NCBI RefSeq assembly: GCF_003024235.1
Contig: NZ_KZ679095.1
Coordinates: 18,729-82,728, forward strand
Direction: 5' to 3'
Source: Arenimonas caeni
GTDB lineage: Bacteria > Pseudomonadota > Gammaproteobacteria > Xanthomonadales > Xanthomonadaceae
Length of the DNA stretch: 64,000 nt
Part shown: one piece after another, positions 44,859-53,750 of the stretch
How the letters are laid out: every line of letters begins with the position of its first letter
How positions within the stretch are numbered: position 1 is the stretch's first letter
Translations under genes and position numbers: made by a program
Notes under the pieces: model-generated
Databases searched by the model: none
Seen by the model: the letters and a program-made list of their open reading frames with translations, nothing else
What the model was told of the DNA's origin: nothing

Positions 44859-46763
44859 ATGCCCGCCTGGTCCCTCGACCGCGCCCGCCACACCTACTCC
44901 ATTCCTTACTGGAGCGAGGGCTACTACGACGTGGACGAAGCCGGCCAGATGGTCGTGCGCCCGCGTGGCGCCGGCGGCCCGGCGCTGGCATTGCCCGAGG
45001 TCGTGGCCCGAGCCACCGGCGCCGGCCTGAAGCTGCCGCTGCTGCTGCGCTTCTCCGACATCCTCGGCGACCGCCTGGGCAAGCTGCAGGCCGCCTTCGG
45101 TCGCGCCATGGCCGAGCTGGACTACCAGGGCGGCTACACCGCCGTGTACCCGATCAAGGTGAACCAGCACCGCGGCGTCGCCGGCGAGCTGGCCAGGGCC
45201 GGCGGCGAGGGTTTCGGCCTCGAGGCCGGTTCCAAGCCCGAGCTGATGGCCGTGCTCGGCCTGGCGCGTCCCGGCAGCCTGGTGATCTGCAACGGCTACA
45301 AGGACCGCGAGTTCATCCGCCTGGCGCTGATCGGCCGCAAGCTCGGCCTGCATACCTTCATCGTCATCGAGAAGCCCAGCGAGCTGGCGATGGTGATCGA
45401 GGAGTCGAAGTCGCTCGGCGTGCAGCCCGGCCTCGGCGTGCGCCTGCGCCTGGCTTCGCTGGGCGCCGGCAAGTGGCAGAACAGCGGCGGCGACAAGGCC
45501 AAGTTCGGCCTCTCGCCGCGCCAGGTACTCGACCTGGTCGAGCGCCTGAAGGCCGCCGGCATGCTCGACGCGCTGCAGCTGCTGCACTTCCACATGGGCA
45601 GCCAGATCTCCAACGTGCGCGACATCGCCAACGGCATGCGCGAGGCGGTGCGTTACTTCGTCGAACTCACCCGCCTGGGCTGCGACATCCGCTTCATGGA
45701 TTCCGGCGGCGGCCTGGGCGTGGACTACGAAGGCACGCGCTCGCGTGGCTTCTGCTCGATCAACTACGGGCTCGACCAGTACGCGCACACCCTGGTGCAG
45801 CCGCTGGCCGAGGCCTGCGCCGAACACGGCATCGCGCCGCCGCGCATGGTCACCGAGGCCGGCCGCGCCATGACCGCGCACCATGCGGTGATGGTGGTGA
45901 ACGTCTCCGAGGTCGAGCGCGCGCCCGAAGGCGCGGTGCCGCGCGAGGACGCCGACGAGCCGGCCGTGCTGCGGCACCTGCGCGAAACCCACGCCGCGCT
46001 CGGCCAGCGTCCGGCGCTGGAGCTGTACCACGAGGCCCAGCACCACCTGGCCGAGGGCCAGGCGCTGTTCGCGCTGGGCCAGGTCGGCCTGCGCCACCGG
46101 GCGCGCATGGACGACCTGTTCTACGCCATCGCCCGCGACGTGCGCGGCCGCCTCACCGCGGCTGAGCGCAGCCACCGCGACGTGCTCGACGAGCTCGACG
46201 AGCGCCTGGTGGACAAGTACTTCGTCAACTTCTCGGTGTTCGAGTCGATCCCCGACGTCTGGGCCATCGACCAGGTGTTCCCGATCGTGCCGATCGCGCG
46301 CCTGGACGAGCAGCCCGACCGCCGCGGCGTGATCGCCGACCTGACCTGCGACTCCGACGGCCGCATCGACACCTACGTCGAATCCGAGGCGCTCGACAGT
46401 TCGCTGCCGCTGCACTCGCCGCGCGAGGGCGAGAGCTACCGGCTGGGCATCTTCATGGTGGGCGCCTACCAGGAGACCCTGGGCGACATCCACAACCTGT
46501 TCGGCGACACCGACACCGCCAACGTGGTGCTGTCGGACAATGGCGCCTGCACCGTCACCCGCCAGCGCAAGGGCGACACGACCGACGTGATGCTCGATTA
46601 CGTCGGCTACGACCTCAATGAACTGCGCTCGGCCTACAAGGCCAGGGTCGACGCCGCCGGCCTCGAGCCGGAGGAGGCCGCCCGCCTGCTGGTGGACCTC
46701 GAGACGGGCCTCACCGGCTACACCTACCTGCACGAAGAACACGCCTCGGGAGAACAGGCATGA
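44859..46763 (+). CDS. speA: Biosynthetic arginine decarboxylase
   Basis: PLP enzyme making agmatine from arginine. 634 residues from MPAWSLDRARHTYSIPYWSEGYYDV; the start twenty codons upstream would lie on the promoter. PLP Lys is in TAVYPIKVNQHRGVAGEL, LHFHMGSQISN and MDSGGGLGVDYEGTRS bind the cofactor phosphate, and the active Cys is in DLTCDSDGRID. Length agrees with SpeA (about 630-660). Its stop overlaps the next gene (ATGA). Confidence 0.95.
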   Translation: MPAWSLDRARHTYSIPYWSEGYYDVDEAGQMVVRPRGAGGPALALPEVVARATGAGLKLPLLLRFSDILGDRLGKLQAAFGRAMAELDYQGGYTAVYPIKVNQHRGVAGELARAGGEGFGLEAGSKPELMAVLGLARPGSLVICNGYKDREFIRLALIGRKLGLHTFIVIEKPSELAMVIEESKSLGVQPGLGVRLRLASLGAGKWQNSGGDKAKFGLSPRQVLDLVERLKAAGMLDALQLLHFHMGSQISNVRDIANGMREAVRYFVELTRLGCDIRFMDSGGGLGVDYEGTRSRGFCSINYGLDQYAHTLVQPLAEACAEHGIAPPRMVTEAGRAMTAHHAVMVVNVSEVERAPEGAVPREDADEPAVLRHLRETHAALGQRPALELYHEAQHHLAEGQALFALGQVGLRHRARMDDLFYAIARDVRGRLTAAERSHRDVLDELDERLVDKYFVNFSVFESIPDVWAIDQVFPIVPIARLDEQPDRRGVIADLTCDSDGRIDTYVESEALDSSLPLHSPREGESYRLGIFMVGAYQETLGDIHNLFGDTDTANVVLSDNGACTVTRQRKGDTTDVMLDYVGYDLNELRSAYKARVDAAGLEPEEAARLLVDLETGLTGYTYLHEEHASGEQA

Positions 46764-47611
46764 AGACCGGCTTCATCGGGCTCGGCGCCATGGGCGCGCC
46801 GATGGCCGGCCACCTGGCCGCGCGCGGCCTGCTGGCCGTGGTCGACAACCGCACCCGCAGCAAGGCCGATGCACTCGCGGCGCAGCTGGGCGTGCAGGCC
46901 GCCGCCTCGCACGCCGATTTCGCCGTCTGCGACGTGGTGGCGCTGTGCGTGTCCATGGATGCCGACGTGCTGCAGCAGGTCGAAGCCCTGGCCGCCGTGC
47001 TGGCGCCGGGTGCCGTGGTGGTCGACCACTCCACGGTCTCGGCCGACACGGCCCGCAAGGCGCAGGCGCTGCTGGCCGCGCGCGGCATCGGCTTCATCGA
47101 CGCGCCGGTTTCGGGCGGCGTCGAGGGCGCCCGCAACGGCAAGCTCTCGGTGATGGCCGGCGGCGACGCCGCCACGCTGGAGAAGGCGCGCCCCGTGCTC
47201 GAGGCCTACGCCGCCCGCATCACCCACATGGGCGGCACCGGCGCCGGCCAGGCCACCAAGGCCGTGAACCAGGTGCTGGTGGCCGGCATCAACGAGGCGG
47301 TGTGCGAAGGCCTGGCGCTGGGCGAGAAACTCGGCCTCGACCCGGACAAGCTGCTGCCGACGCTGATGGCCGGCGCGGCCGGCAACTGGTTCCTCGACAA
47401 GCGCGGCGCGACCATGCTGGCCAACCAGTTCACGCCCGGCTTCAAGTGCGGGCACCTGCTCAAGGACCTTCGCATCGTCCAGGGCATGGCCCGCGACGCC
47501 GGCATCCGCGCCACCGTCATCGAACAGGCCCTGGCCGACTACGCCGAGCTGGTACAGCGCGGCGAGGCGGACGCCGATACCTCGGCGCTGATCCTGCTAA
47601 AGCGAGGCTGA
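46760..47611 (+). CDS. NAD(P)-dependent beta-hydroxyacid dehydrogenase
   Basis: 283 residues of the 3-hydroxyisobutyrate/tartronate-semialdehyde reductase family. The Rossmann motif is FIGLGAMGAPMAGHLA, the substrate block DAPVSGGVEGARNGKLSVMAGG, and the catalytic Lys lies in GAGQATKAVNQVLVAG. The substrate cannot be fixed. The ATG overlaps the speA stop, so it is translated from the same mRNA, though a link to polyamines is not obvious. Confidence 0.88.
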   Translation: MKTGFIGLGAMGAPMAGHLAARGLLAVVDNRTRSKADALAAQLGVQAAASHADFAVCDVVALCVSMDADVLQQVEALAAVLAPGAVVVDHSTVSADTARKAQALLAARGIGFIDAPVSGGVEGARNGKLSVMAGGDAATLEKARPVLEAYAARITHMGGTGAGQATKAVNQVLVAGINEAVCEGLALGEKLGLDPDKLLPTLMAGAAGNWFLDKRGATMLANQFTPGFKCGHLLKDLRIVQGMARDAGIRATVIEQALADYAELVQRGEADADTSALILLKRG

Positions 47612-47624
47612 GCGCGCGAAGGCC

Positions 47625-48209
47625 TTACTCGGCCCGGATCGCCATGGCTTCGATGCCATGGCTGCCCAGCGTGCGCTTGGCCGCGGCCAGCGCGCCGGCG
47701 TTCGGGTAGGGCCCGAGCCGCACGCGGTAGATGGTGCCGGTGTCGGTCTGCGCGGACTCGACGCGGGCGATCTCGCCGGCGAGGGCGATGCGCGCCTTGA
47801 GCGCCTCGGCGTCGGCGGCCGAACGGAAGGCACCGGCCTGGATCAGGTAGCGCACGGTGTCGGCGTTGGCCGGCGGTGCGGCGTCGGCGGGCGCGGCGGC
47901 CTCGCGCTGGGCCTGGGCGTTGAGCTCGGCGTCGGGGATGACCACCTCGCGCTCGCGCAGCACGTCGTAGAAGTCGTACTTGGGCTTGCGCGGTTCAGGG
48001 GCGTCCTGGGCCACCGGCTCGTCGGCCGCCACGGGCGCGCGCGCCTCGGGGTCGGGCTTGGGCAGCAGCTGCTTGACGTCGCCGCCGTTGCGCACGAGCA
48101 GCACGGCCGCGATCAGCACGCCGCCGGCCAGGCCGCCAAGCAGCCAGATCCAGCCGGGCACGCCACGGCCGCCGTTGCGCTTGGCCTGGTTCTTGGAGCG
48201 GCGGGCCAT
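47625..48209 (-). CDS. SPOR-domain membrane protein (FtsN-like)
   Basis: 194 residues. A basic start (MARRSKNQAKRNGGRG) is followed by one membrane helix (WIWLLGGLAGGVLIAAVLLV, about 20-42). A Pro/Ala-rich linker with KYDFYDVLREREVVIPD comes next, and residues 115-194 form a SPOR domain (YLIQAGAFRSAADAEALKARIALAGEIARVESAQTDTGTIYRVRLGPY). SPOR domains bind denuded septal peptidoglycan. Placement after argS is typical for the FtsN-type protein in Xanthomonadaceae and pseudomonads. The ATG overlaps the argS stop by one base. Confidence 0.88.
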   Translation of the reverse strand: MARRSKNQAKRNGGRGVPGWIWLLGGLAGGVLIAAVLLVRNGGDVKQLLPKPDPEARAPVAADEPVAQDAPEPRKPKYDFYDVLREREVVIPDAELNAQAQREAAAPADAAPPANADTVRYLIQAGAFRSAADAEALKARIALAGEIARVESAQTDTGTIYRVRLGPYPNAGALAAAKRTLGSHGIEAMAIRAE

Positions 48210-49972
48210 TACATCTTCTCCGGGGCCGACACGCCCAGCAGCGCCAGGCCGTTGGCGAGCACCTGCTGGGTGGCCTTGGCCAGGCCCAGGCGGGCGTTGC
48301 GCAGTTCTTCATCGGCCACCAGGATCGGCTGGGCGTTGTAGAACGCGTGGAAGGCCGCGGCCAGTTCGCGCAGGTAGTTGGCCACCACCTGCGGCGCGCG
48401 GCCGGCGGCGGCGGCTTCCACCACTTCGGGGAAACGCATCAGCTCGTCGAGCAGCACGTCCTCGTGTGGTTCGGCCAGGCGCTGGCGCGCGGCCTCGGCG
48501 GCGCCGCGGTTGTAGCTCATCTGCTTCTCGGCCAGCTGCCGGAACAGCGAGCACACGCGCGCGTGGGCGTACTGGATGTAATAGACCGGGTTCTCGTTGC
48601 TGCGGCTCTTGGCCAGGTCCAGGTCGAAGTCCAGGTGCTGGTCGTTGCCGCGCATCACGTAGAAGAAGCGCGCCGCGTCGGTGCCCACTTCCTCGCGCAG
48701 CTCGCGCAGGGTGACGAAGCTTCCGGCGCGGGTGCTCATCTGCACGCGCTCGCCGCCGCGGAAGAGGATGGCGAACTGCACCAGCTCGATCTCGATCTTC
48801 GACGGGTCCAGGCCCAGGCCCTGCGCGGCGGCCTTCAGGCGCGCGATGTAGCCGTGGTGGTCGGCGCCGAAGATGTAGATGGCGCGTTCGAAGCCGCGCT
48901 CGAACTTGCTCAGCAGGTAGCCCAGGTCCGAGGCGAAGTAGGTGGTGACGCCGTTCTCGCGGCGCACCACGCGGTCCTTGTCGTCGCCGAAGTCGGTGGC
49001 GCGGAACCACAGGGCGCCTTCCTTCTCGAACAGGTGGCCCTTGTCGCCGAGCACCTTGATGGCGCGATCGACGTAACCCTCGGTCATCAGCGAGCGTTCG
49101 GAGAAGAAGTTGTCGTGCACCACGCCGAAGCCGGCGAGGTCGTCGCGGATGTCGCCCAGGCACCAGGACAGGCCGGCCTCGAACACCTGCCGGTAGCCCG
49201 CGTCGCCCAGCAGCTGCCTGGCGCGGGCGATCAGCGCGTCGACGTGGGTTTCCTTGTCGCCGCCCTGGCCCTCGTCGGGCGGCAGGCCGTCGGTGATCTC
49301 GATGGCGCTGTGGCGCAGGGCGTCGCCGGCCTTGGCGCGCAGGCCGCGGGCGATGTCGACCACGTACTCGCCCTTGTAGCCGTTGTCCGGGAAGCGCACG
49401 TTGACGCCGCCCAGCTCGTGGTAACGCAGCCACACCGACACGGCCAGGATGTCCATCTGCCGGCCGGCATCGTTGACGTAGTACTCGCGCTGGACCGTGT
49501 GGCCGGCCGCGTCGAGCAGGTTGGCCACCGAGGCGCCATAGGCGGCGCCGCGGCCGTGGCCCACGTGCAGCGGGCCGTTGGGGTTGGCCGAGACGAACTC
49601 CACCGTCACCGATTCGGCGCTGCCGGCCGGGGCGCGGCCATAGTCCTTGCCCAGTTCGAACACGCGGCGGATGGTGCCCAGGCGGCAGCTGCGGGCCAGG
49701 GTGAAGTTGATGAAGCCGGGGCCGGCGATGGCCACCTTCTCGACGTGCTGCGAGGCCGGCAGCGTCTCGACCAGCAGTTCGGCCAGCTCGCGCGGCTTCA
49801 TGCCGGCCGGCTTGGCCAGCAGCATCGCCACGTTGCTGGCGTAGTCGCCGTGCTCGCGGGACTTGGTGCGCTCGACCACGAAGCCGGGCGTCGGCAGGTC
49901 CTGGGGCAGGCGGCCATGCCGCCTGAGGTCCAGCAGGGCCTGGTCCACGAGTTCGCGCAGGTGGTCTTTCAC
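48209..49972 (-). CDS. argS: Arginine-tRNA ligase
   Basis: 587 residues. The GTG at 49972 is chosen because GGAAAG lies eight bases upstream, a TACAAT -10 at 50008-50003 gives a normal leader, and the family starts with 'MK..L'. VEFVSANPNGPLHVGHGRGAAYGASV contains the HIGH signature; VQMSTRAGSFVTLRELREEVG replaces KMSKS, as usual for ArgRS. The DALR anticodon domain occupies the C-terminus (ARVCSLFRQLAEKQ). A GTG five codons earlier is also in frame. Confidence 0.96.
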   Translation of the reverse strand: MKDHLRELVDQALLDLRRHGRLPQDLPTPGFVVERTKSREHGDYASNVAMLLAKPAGMKPRELAELLVETLPASQHVEKVAIAGPGFINFTLARSCRLGTIRRVFELGKDYGRAPAGSAESVTVEFVSANPNGPLHVGHGRGAAYGASVANLLDAAGHTVQREYYVNDAGRQMDILAVSVWLRYHELGGVNVRFPDNGYKGEYVVDIARGLRAKAGDALRHSAIEITDGLPPDEGQGGDKETHVDALIARARQLLGDAGYRQVFEAGLSWCLGDIRDDLAGFGVVHDNFFSERSLMTEGYVDRAIKVLGDKGHLFEKEGALWFRATDFGDDKDRVVRRENGVTTYFASDLGYLLSKFERGFERAIYIFGADHHGYIARLKAAAQGLGLDPSKIEIELVQFAILFRGGERVQMSTRAGSFVTLRELREEVGTDAARFFYVMRGNDQHLDFDLDLAKSRSNENPVYYIQYAHARVCSLFRQLAEKQMSYNRGAAEAARQRLAEPHEDVLLDELMRFPEVVEAAAAGRAPQVVANYLRELAAAFHAFYNAQPILVADEELRNARLGLAKATQQVLANGLALLGVSAPEKM

Positions 49973-50002
49973 GGATGTTCTTTCCACTGGGGTGAACTGG
50001 GC

Positions 50003-50008
50003 ATTGTA
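50003..50008 (-). promoter_or_regulatory. -10 element for argS
   Basis: TACAAT on the minus strand, 30 bases before the chosen argS start. The same hexamer is used upstream of speA, speE and rep. Confidence 0.4.
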
Positions 50009-50061
50009 TCGCGGCCCGGGGCGGGCGCTGTCACCGGCCTGTCACCCCGGCCGCGCAGAAT

Positions 50062-50164
50062 GCCGGGGCACGCAGGACATCGTGCTCTCTCATCCCCACT
50101 TTCGGGCTGGCGGCCACGCCGGGTTCCGGGGCAAGGGCCGGCCGCAACGCCGGCCCCTTTTTTT
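50062..50164 (+). ncRNA. Possible small RNA ending in an orphan terminator
   Basis: Plus-strand segment between two minus-strand genes. It holds a GCACG/CGTGC hairpin (50068-50072 with 50081-50085), a C-rich single-stranded stretch (CTCATCCCCACTTTC) and the intrinsic terminator at 50135-50164. Only a weak CAGAAT -10 (50056-50061) is seen and no -35. No protein frame is evident. Confidence 0.3.
50135..50164 (+). terminator. Plus-strand intrinsic terminator with no known upstream gene
   Basis: Perfect 8-bp stem GGGCCGGC / GCCGGCCC (50135-50142 with 50149-50156), loop CGCAAC, then C and seven T (50158-50164). The genes on both sides run on the minus strand. Confidence 0.75.
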
Positions 50165-50171
50165 CCCGGGC

Positions 50172-51215
50172 TCAGCCGGACTCGGCCGCGCACAGGGCCT
50201 CGAAGGCGTCGAGCACGGCCTGGCCGCTGGCCGGCGGCTCGTGTTCGAAGCGCTGCAGCAGGGCGGCGCTGACCCGGCGCACGCCGGCGGCGTTGGCGGC
50301 CTTGCCGGGGCCGTAGACCCGCTCGCCCTCGCGCGAGCTGAAGCGGTGCAGGTCGAAGAAGTAGAGCATTTGGCCGCGGCTGAGGAAGCCCAGGCAGGTC
50401 GGGCCGCTGCCGGCCCGGTCCAGGGCTCGGCCGGCCCGGCGCTCGCGCTCCCGGCAAAGGCGCAGGGCGCTCTCGGCCAGGTGGGCGAAACCCTCGCCGA
50501 CGTTGGCGGTGTCGAGGTCGGCGGCCAGGCGGCCCAGGCGCTCGCCCCGGCGCGCCTGCAGGTCCGCGGTCCAGTCCGGGCGCTCGGCGTCGAGCCAGAG
50601 CGCGAGCCCGCGGGCCAGCGAACCGCCGGCGGCGGTGGCCAGGTCCTCGGCGTCGGAATGGGGCAGGGGCCGGGCGTCGAAGGTGCTGCCGGCGATCATC
50701 AGTTCGAGGGCGACGTACTGGGCCCGGTCGGCGTCGCGGCGAAAGCCGCTGGCGTCGAGGATGCGGAAGGTCTCGGCGATGCTGGCCGCCTCGTTGCCGC
50801 CCACCGGCCCGGGCACGTCGAAGGCCTCGCGCTGGCGCAGGTCGTGGCAGGCCGAAAACACCAGCAGCGCCAGCCAGTCCGCCGGCGGCAGCGAGCTCTC
50901 GCCCAGTTCGTCCATCACCCGGCCCAGGCGGCGCTCGGCCAGCTCCATCACGTGGACTTCATTGTGGTAGTCGTGCGGGTCGTCGCCAAACCCGCCGTGA
51001 CGGCGGCCCATGCGCGCCAGCCCCAGCAGCGCGGCATCCACGTGGCGGGCGATGTCGGCCGCTTCCAGGCCCTGCCCGGCCCGTCGGGCGACCGCCCCGA
51101 GGCGGTCGGCCAGGTCCGGCGCGCGCGTGGCCAGCAGCGTGCGCGCGCTGGCCGGGTCCGGCAGGGCGGCTTCGACCGCATCGGCGGCATACAGGTTGGA
51201 ATAGCCGAGGATCAC
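50172..51215 (-). CDS. HD-domain-like hydrolase of unknown function
   Basis: 347 residues from a GTG at 51215 with GGAG five bases ahead; a TTG at 51239 is the other option. HDYHNEVHVMELAERRLG (about 88-105) and LLVFSACHDLRQRE (about 125) look like the H...HD metal site of HD/PDEase phosphohydrolases. A late region (GQMLYFFDLHRFSSREGERVYGPGK) is not familiar. No partner domain is fused. A signalling-nucleotide or nucleotide phosphohydrolase is plausible but not shown. Confidence 0.65.
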   Translation of the reverse strand: MILGYSNLYAADAVEAALPDPASARTLLATRAPDLADRLGAVARRAGQGLEAADIARHVDAALLGLARMGRRHGGFGDDPHDYHNEVHVMELAERRLGRVMDELGESSLPPADWLALLVFSACHDLRQREAFDVPGPVGGNEAASIAETFRILDASGFRRDADRAQYVALELMIAGSTFDARPLPHSDAEDLATAAGGSLARGLALWLDAERPDWTADLQARRGERLGRLAADLDTANVGEGFAHLAESALRLCRERERRAGRALDRAGSGPTCLGFLSRGQMLYFFDLHRFSSREGERVYGPGKAANAAGVRRVSAALLQRFEHEPPASGQAVLDAFEALCAAESG

Positions 51216-51284
51216 GCACTCTCCCGGTGCCGGCGCCAAAGCCTTTCCCGAGTATACGTAGGCCGGTGGCCGCGGGCGCCACGG

Positions 51285-51959
51285 CTACAGGGCCCCCAGC
51301 CGGGCCATGGAACAGGCCGGGCCCTCGCCGACGATGAAGTGGTCGAGCAGGCGCACCTCCACCAGGGACAGGGCCTGGCGCAGGCGGGCGGTGACCGCGC
51401 GGTCGGCGGCGCTGGGCTCCGTGCAGCCGCTGGGGTGGTTGTGGCCCAGGATGACCGCCGCGGCGTGGTGGGCCAGGCAGCGCTGCACGACTTCGCGCGG
51501 ATGTACCTCGGCGCCGTCGAGCGTGCCGCGGAACAGTTCCTCGAAGGCGATGACGCGATGCCGGGTGTCGAGGAAGAGGCAGGCGAAGACTTCGTAGGGC
51601 AGGGCGCGCAGGCGGCGGGTGAGGTAGTCGCCGGCCAGGGCCGGGTCGGTGAGCGCCTCGCCGCGGGCCAGGCCCTGGGCCAGATGCCGGTGGCCCAGTT
51701 CCAGCGCCGCCACCAGCCGGCCGGCGCGGGCCGGCCCCAGCCCGGGCAGGCCGGCCAGGGCCGGTGCCGGCCGGTCGAGCAGGCCCCGCACGCCGCCGGC
51801 TTCGGCCAGCAGGCGGCTGGCCAGCGCCACCGCGCTGGCGCCGCGCTGGCCGGTGCCCAGCAGCAGGGCCAGCACCTCGGCGTCGGACAGGGCCGAGGCA
51901 CCGCGTGCCAGCAGTTTCTCGCGGGGGCGTTCGGGGTCGTTGCCGTCGTGCAGTCGCAT
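51285..51959 (-). CDS. radC: RadC-family JAB-domain protein
   Basis: 224 residues from MRLHDGNDPERPREKLLARGASALSDAEVLALLLGTG. A helix-hairpin-helix (LAGLPGLGPARAGRLVAALELG, about 72-93) is followed by the RadC/JAB domain with the zinc motif ILGHNHPSGCTEPSAADRAVT. Function of RadC is unclear; the original repair phenotype of E. coli radC was shown to lie in recG. An extension 18 codons upstream lacks a ribosome site. It diverges from coaBC, the conserved order. Confidence 0.93.
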   Translation of the reverse strand: MRLHDGNDPERPREKLLARGASALSDAEVLALLLGTGQRGASAVALASRLLAEAGGVRGLLDRPAPALAGLPGLGPARAGRLVAALELGHRHLAQGLARGEALTDPALAGDYLTRRLRALPYEVFACLFLDTRHRVIAFEELFRGTLDGAEVHPREVVQRCLAHHAAAVILGHNHPSGCTEPSAADRAVTARLRQALSLVEVRLLDHFIVGEGPACSMARLGAL

Positions 51960-52053
51960 GCCGACAGACTGCCGCGACGGGCAGCCGGGCGGCGTCGGGG
52001 CGCCGCGGTCCATCGGGTAAGCTAGGCGCGTTCGTATTCGTCAGGGAAACCCG

Positions 52054-53259
52054 GTGGCCAACCTGCAAGGGCAACGCATCCTGCTGGGCGTCAGCGGCGG
52101 CATCGCCGCCTACAAGGCGGCCGAGCTGGTGCGGCGGCTGCGCGAGGCCGGCGCCGAAGTGCGCGTGGTGATGACCGCCGCGGCCCTGCATTTCGTCGGC
52201 GCCACCACGTTCCAGGCGCTCTCGGGCAACCCGGTGCGCAGCTCGCTCTGGGACGAGGCCGCCGAGGCGGCGATGGGCCACATCGAGCTGGCCCGCTGGG
52301 CCACGCGGGTGCTGGTGGCGCCGGCCACCGCCAATTCGATCCGGCGCCTGGCCCAGGGCCACGCCAACGACCTGCTGTCCACCCTGTGCCTGGCCACCGA
52401 GGCGCCGCTGCTGGTGGCGCCGGCGATGAACCGGGTGATGTGGGCGCACCCGGCCACCCAGGCCAACGTGGCCACGCTGCGCGCGCGCGGCGTCGCCTTC
52501 GTCGGGCCCGCCAGCGGCGACCAGGCCTGCGGCGAGGCGGGCGCGGGGCGCCTGGCCGAGACGGCCGACATCCTGTCCGCGCTCGAGGCCACGCTGGCGC
52601 CGCCGCGCCTGGCCGGGCGCCGGGTGCTGGTGAGCGCCGGCCCCACCTTCGAGGACATCGACCCGGTGCGCTTCATCGGCAACCGCAGCTCCGGGAAGAT
52701 GGGCTTCGCCGTGGCCGCCGCCGCGCGCCGGCTCGGTGCCGAGGTCACGCTTGTGGCCGGCCCGGTGGCGCTCGACACCCCCGCCGGCGTGCGCCGGGTG
52801 GACGTGCGCCGCGCCGCGCAGATGCGCGAGGCGGTGCTGGCGGCGCTGCCGGACCACGACGTCTACATCGGCGCGGCCGCGGTGGCCGACTACGCCCCGG
52901 CCGAAACCCTGCCGCAGAAACTCAAGAAGGCCGGCGAGAGCCTGCAGATCACCCTGGTGCGCACCGCCGACATCCTGGCCGACGTGGCCGCGCACGCCGC
53001 GCGCCCGCGCCTGGTGGTCGGCTTCGCCGCGGAAACCCAGGACCTCGAGGCCTATGCCCGCGACAAGCTGCACCGCAAGGGCCTGGACCTGATCGCCGCC
53101 AACGACGTGTCGCGCGCCGGCCACGGCTTCGAGGGCGACGACAACGCCCTGTCGGTGTTCTGGCGCGAGGGCCGCCGCGACATCGCCCACGGCCCCAAGA
53201 CGGCCGTGGCGCGCGAACTGATGGACCTGGTTGCAGACCGGCTGGAGGCCGAAGCATGA
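52054..53259 (+). CDS. coaBC: Bifunctional phosphopantothenoylcysteine decarboxylase/synthetase
   Basis: Two steps of coenzyme A synthesis. 401 residues from a GTG with AGGGAAA upstream. The CoaC half binds FMN ([50 protein letters not shown]) and has the active Cys in [14 protein letters not shown]. The CoaB half starts [29 protein letters not shown] and includes KIK-like [12 protein letters not shown] and [15 protein letters not shown]. It overlaps dut (ATGA). Confidence 0.97.
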   Translation: MANLQGQRILLGVSGGIAAYKAAELVRRLREAGAEVRVVMTAAALHFVGATTFQALSGNPVRSSLWDEAAEAAMGHIELARWATRVLVAPATANSIRRLAQGHANDLLSTLCLATEAPLLVAPAMNRVMWAHPATQANVATLRARGVAFVGPASGDQACGEAGAGRLAETADILSALEATLAPPRLAGRRVLVSAGPTFEDIDPVRFIGNRSSGKMGFAVAAAARRLGAEVTLVAGPVALDTPAGVRRVDVRRAAQMREAVLAALPDHDVYIGAAAVADYAPAETLPQKLKKAGESLQITLVRTADILADVAAHAARPRLVVGFAAETQDLEAYARDKLHRKGLDLIAANDVSRAGHGFEGDDNALSVFWREGRRDIAHGPKTAVARELMDLVADRLEAEA

Positions 53260-53714
53260 CCGTCGAAATCGAACTCAGGCAGCTCGACCCGCGGCTGGGC
53301 GGCGAATTCCCGCTGCCCGGCTATGCCACGGCGCAGTCGGCCGGCATGGACCTGCGCGCCATGCCCGACCAGCCGATCGAACTGGCGCCGGGCGAGGCGC
53401 AGCTGGTGCCCACCGGCATCGCCATCCACATCGGCGACCCGGGACTGTGCGCGGTGATCCTGCCGCGCTCGGGGCTGGGCCACAAACAGGGCCTGGTGCT
53501 GGGCAACCTGGTGGGCCTGATCGACGCCGACTACCAGGGACCGCTGATGGTCAGCCTCTGGAATCGCGGGCGCAACTCGCTCACCATCACGCCGGGGGAT
53601 CGCGTCGCCCAGCTGGTGTTCCTGCCCGTGGCCCGGGCGGTGTTCCGGCAGGTGGAGCAATTCGAATCCAGTGCGCGCGGCGAAGGTGGCTTCGGCCACA
53701 CCGGCGTGCGCTGA
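53256..53714 (+). CDS. dut: Deoxyuridine 5'-triphosphate nucleotidohydrolase
   Basis: Keeps uracil out of DNA and feeds dUMP to thymidylate synthesis. 152 residues, a trimeric dUTPase: motif [65 protein letters not shown]. All five are intact. coaBC-dut-mutase order is shared with pseudomonads. Confidence 0.98.
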   Translation: MTVEIELRQLDPRLGGEFPLPGYATAQSAGMDLRAMPDQPIELAPGEAQLVPTGIAIHIGDPGLCAVILPRSGLGHKQGLVLGNLVGLIDADYQGPLMVSLWNRGRNSLTITPGDRVAQLVFLPVARAVFRQVEQFESSARGEGGFGHTGVR

Positions 53715-53750
53715 ACGGGGCGGCCAGGTCGCGCCGTGACAGGGGGTAGC

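Noticed and set aside
48347..50272. 641-codon plus frame opposite argS
   Set aside because: Antisense to the full conserved ArgRS and with no recognisable domain.
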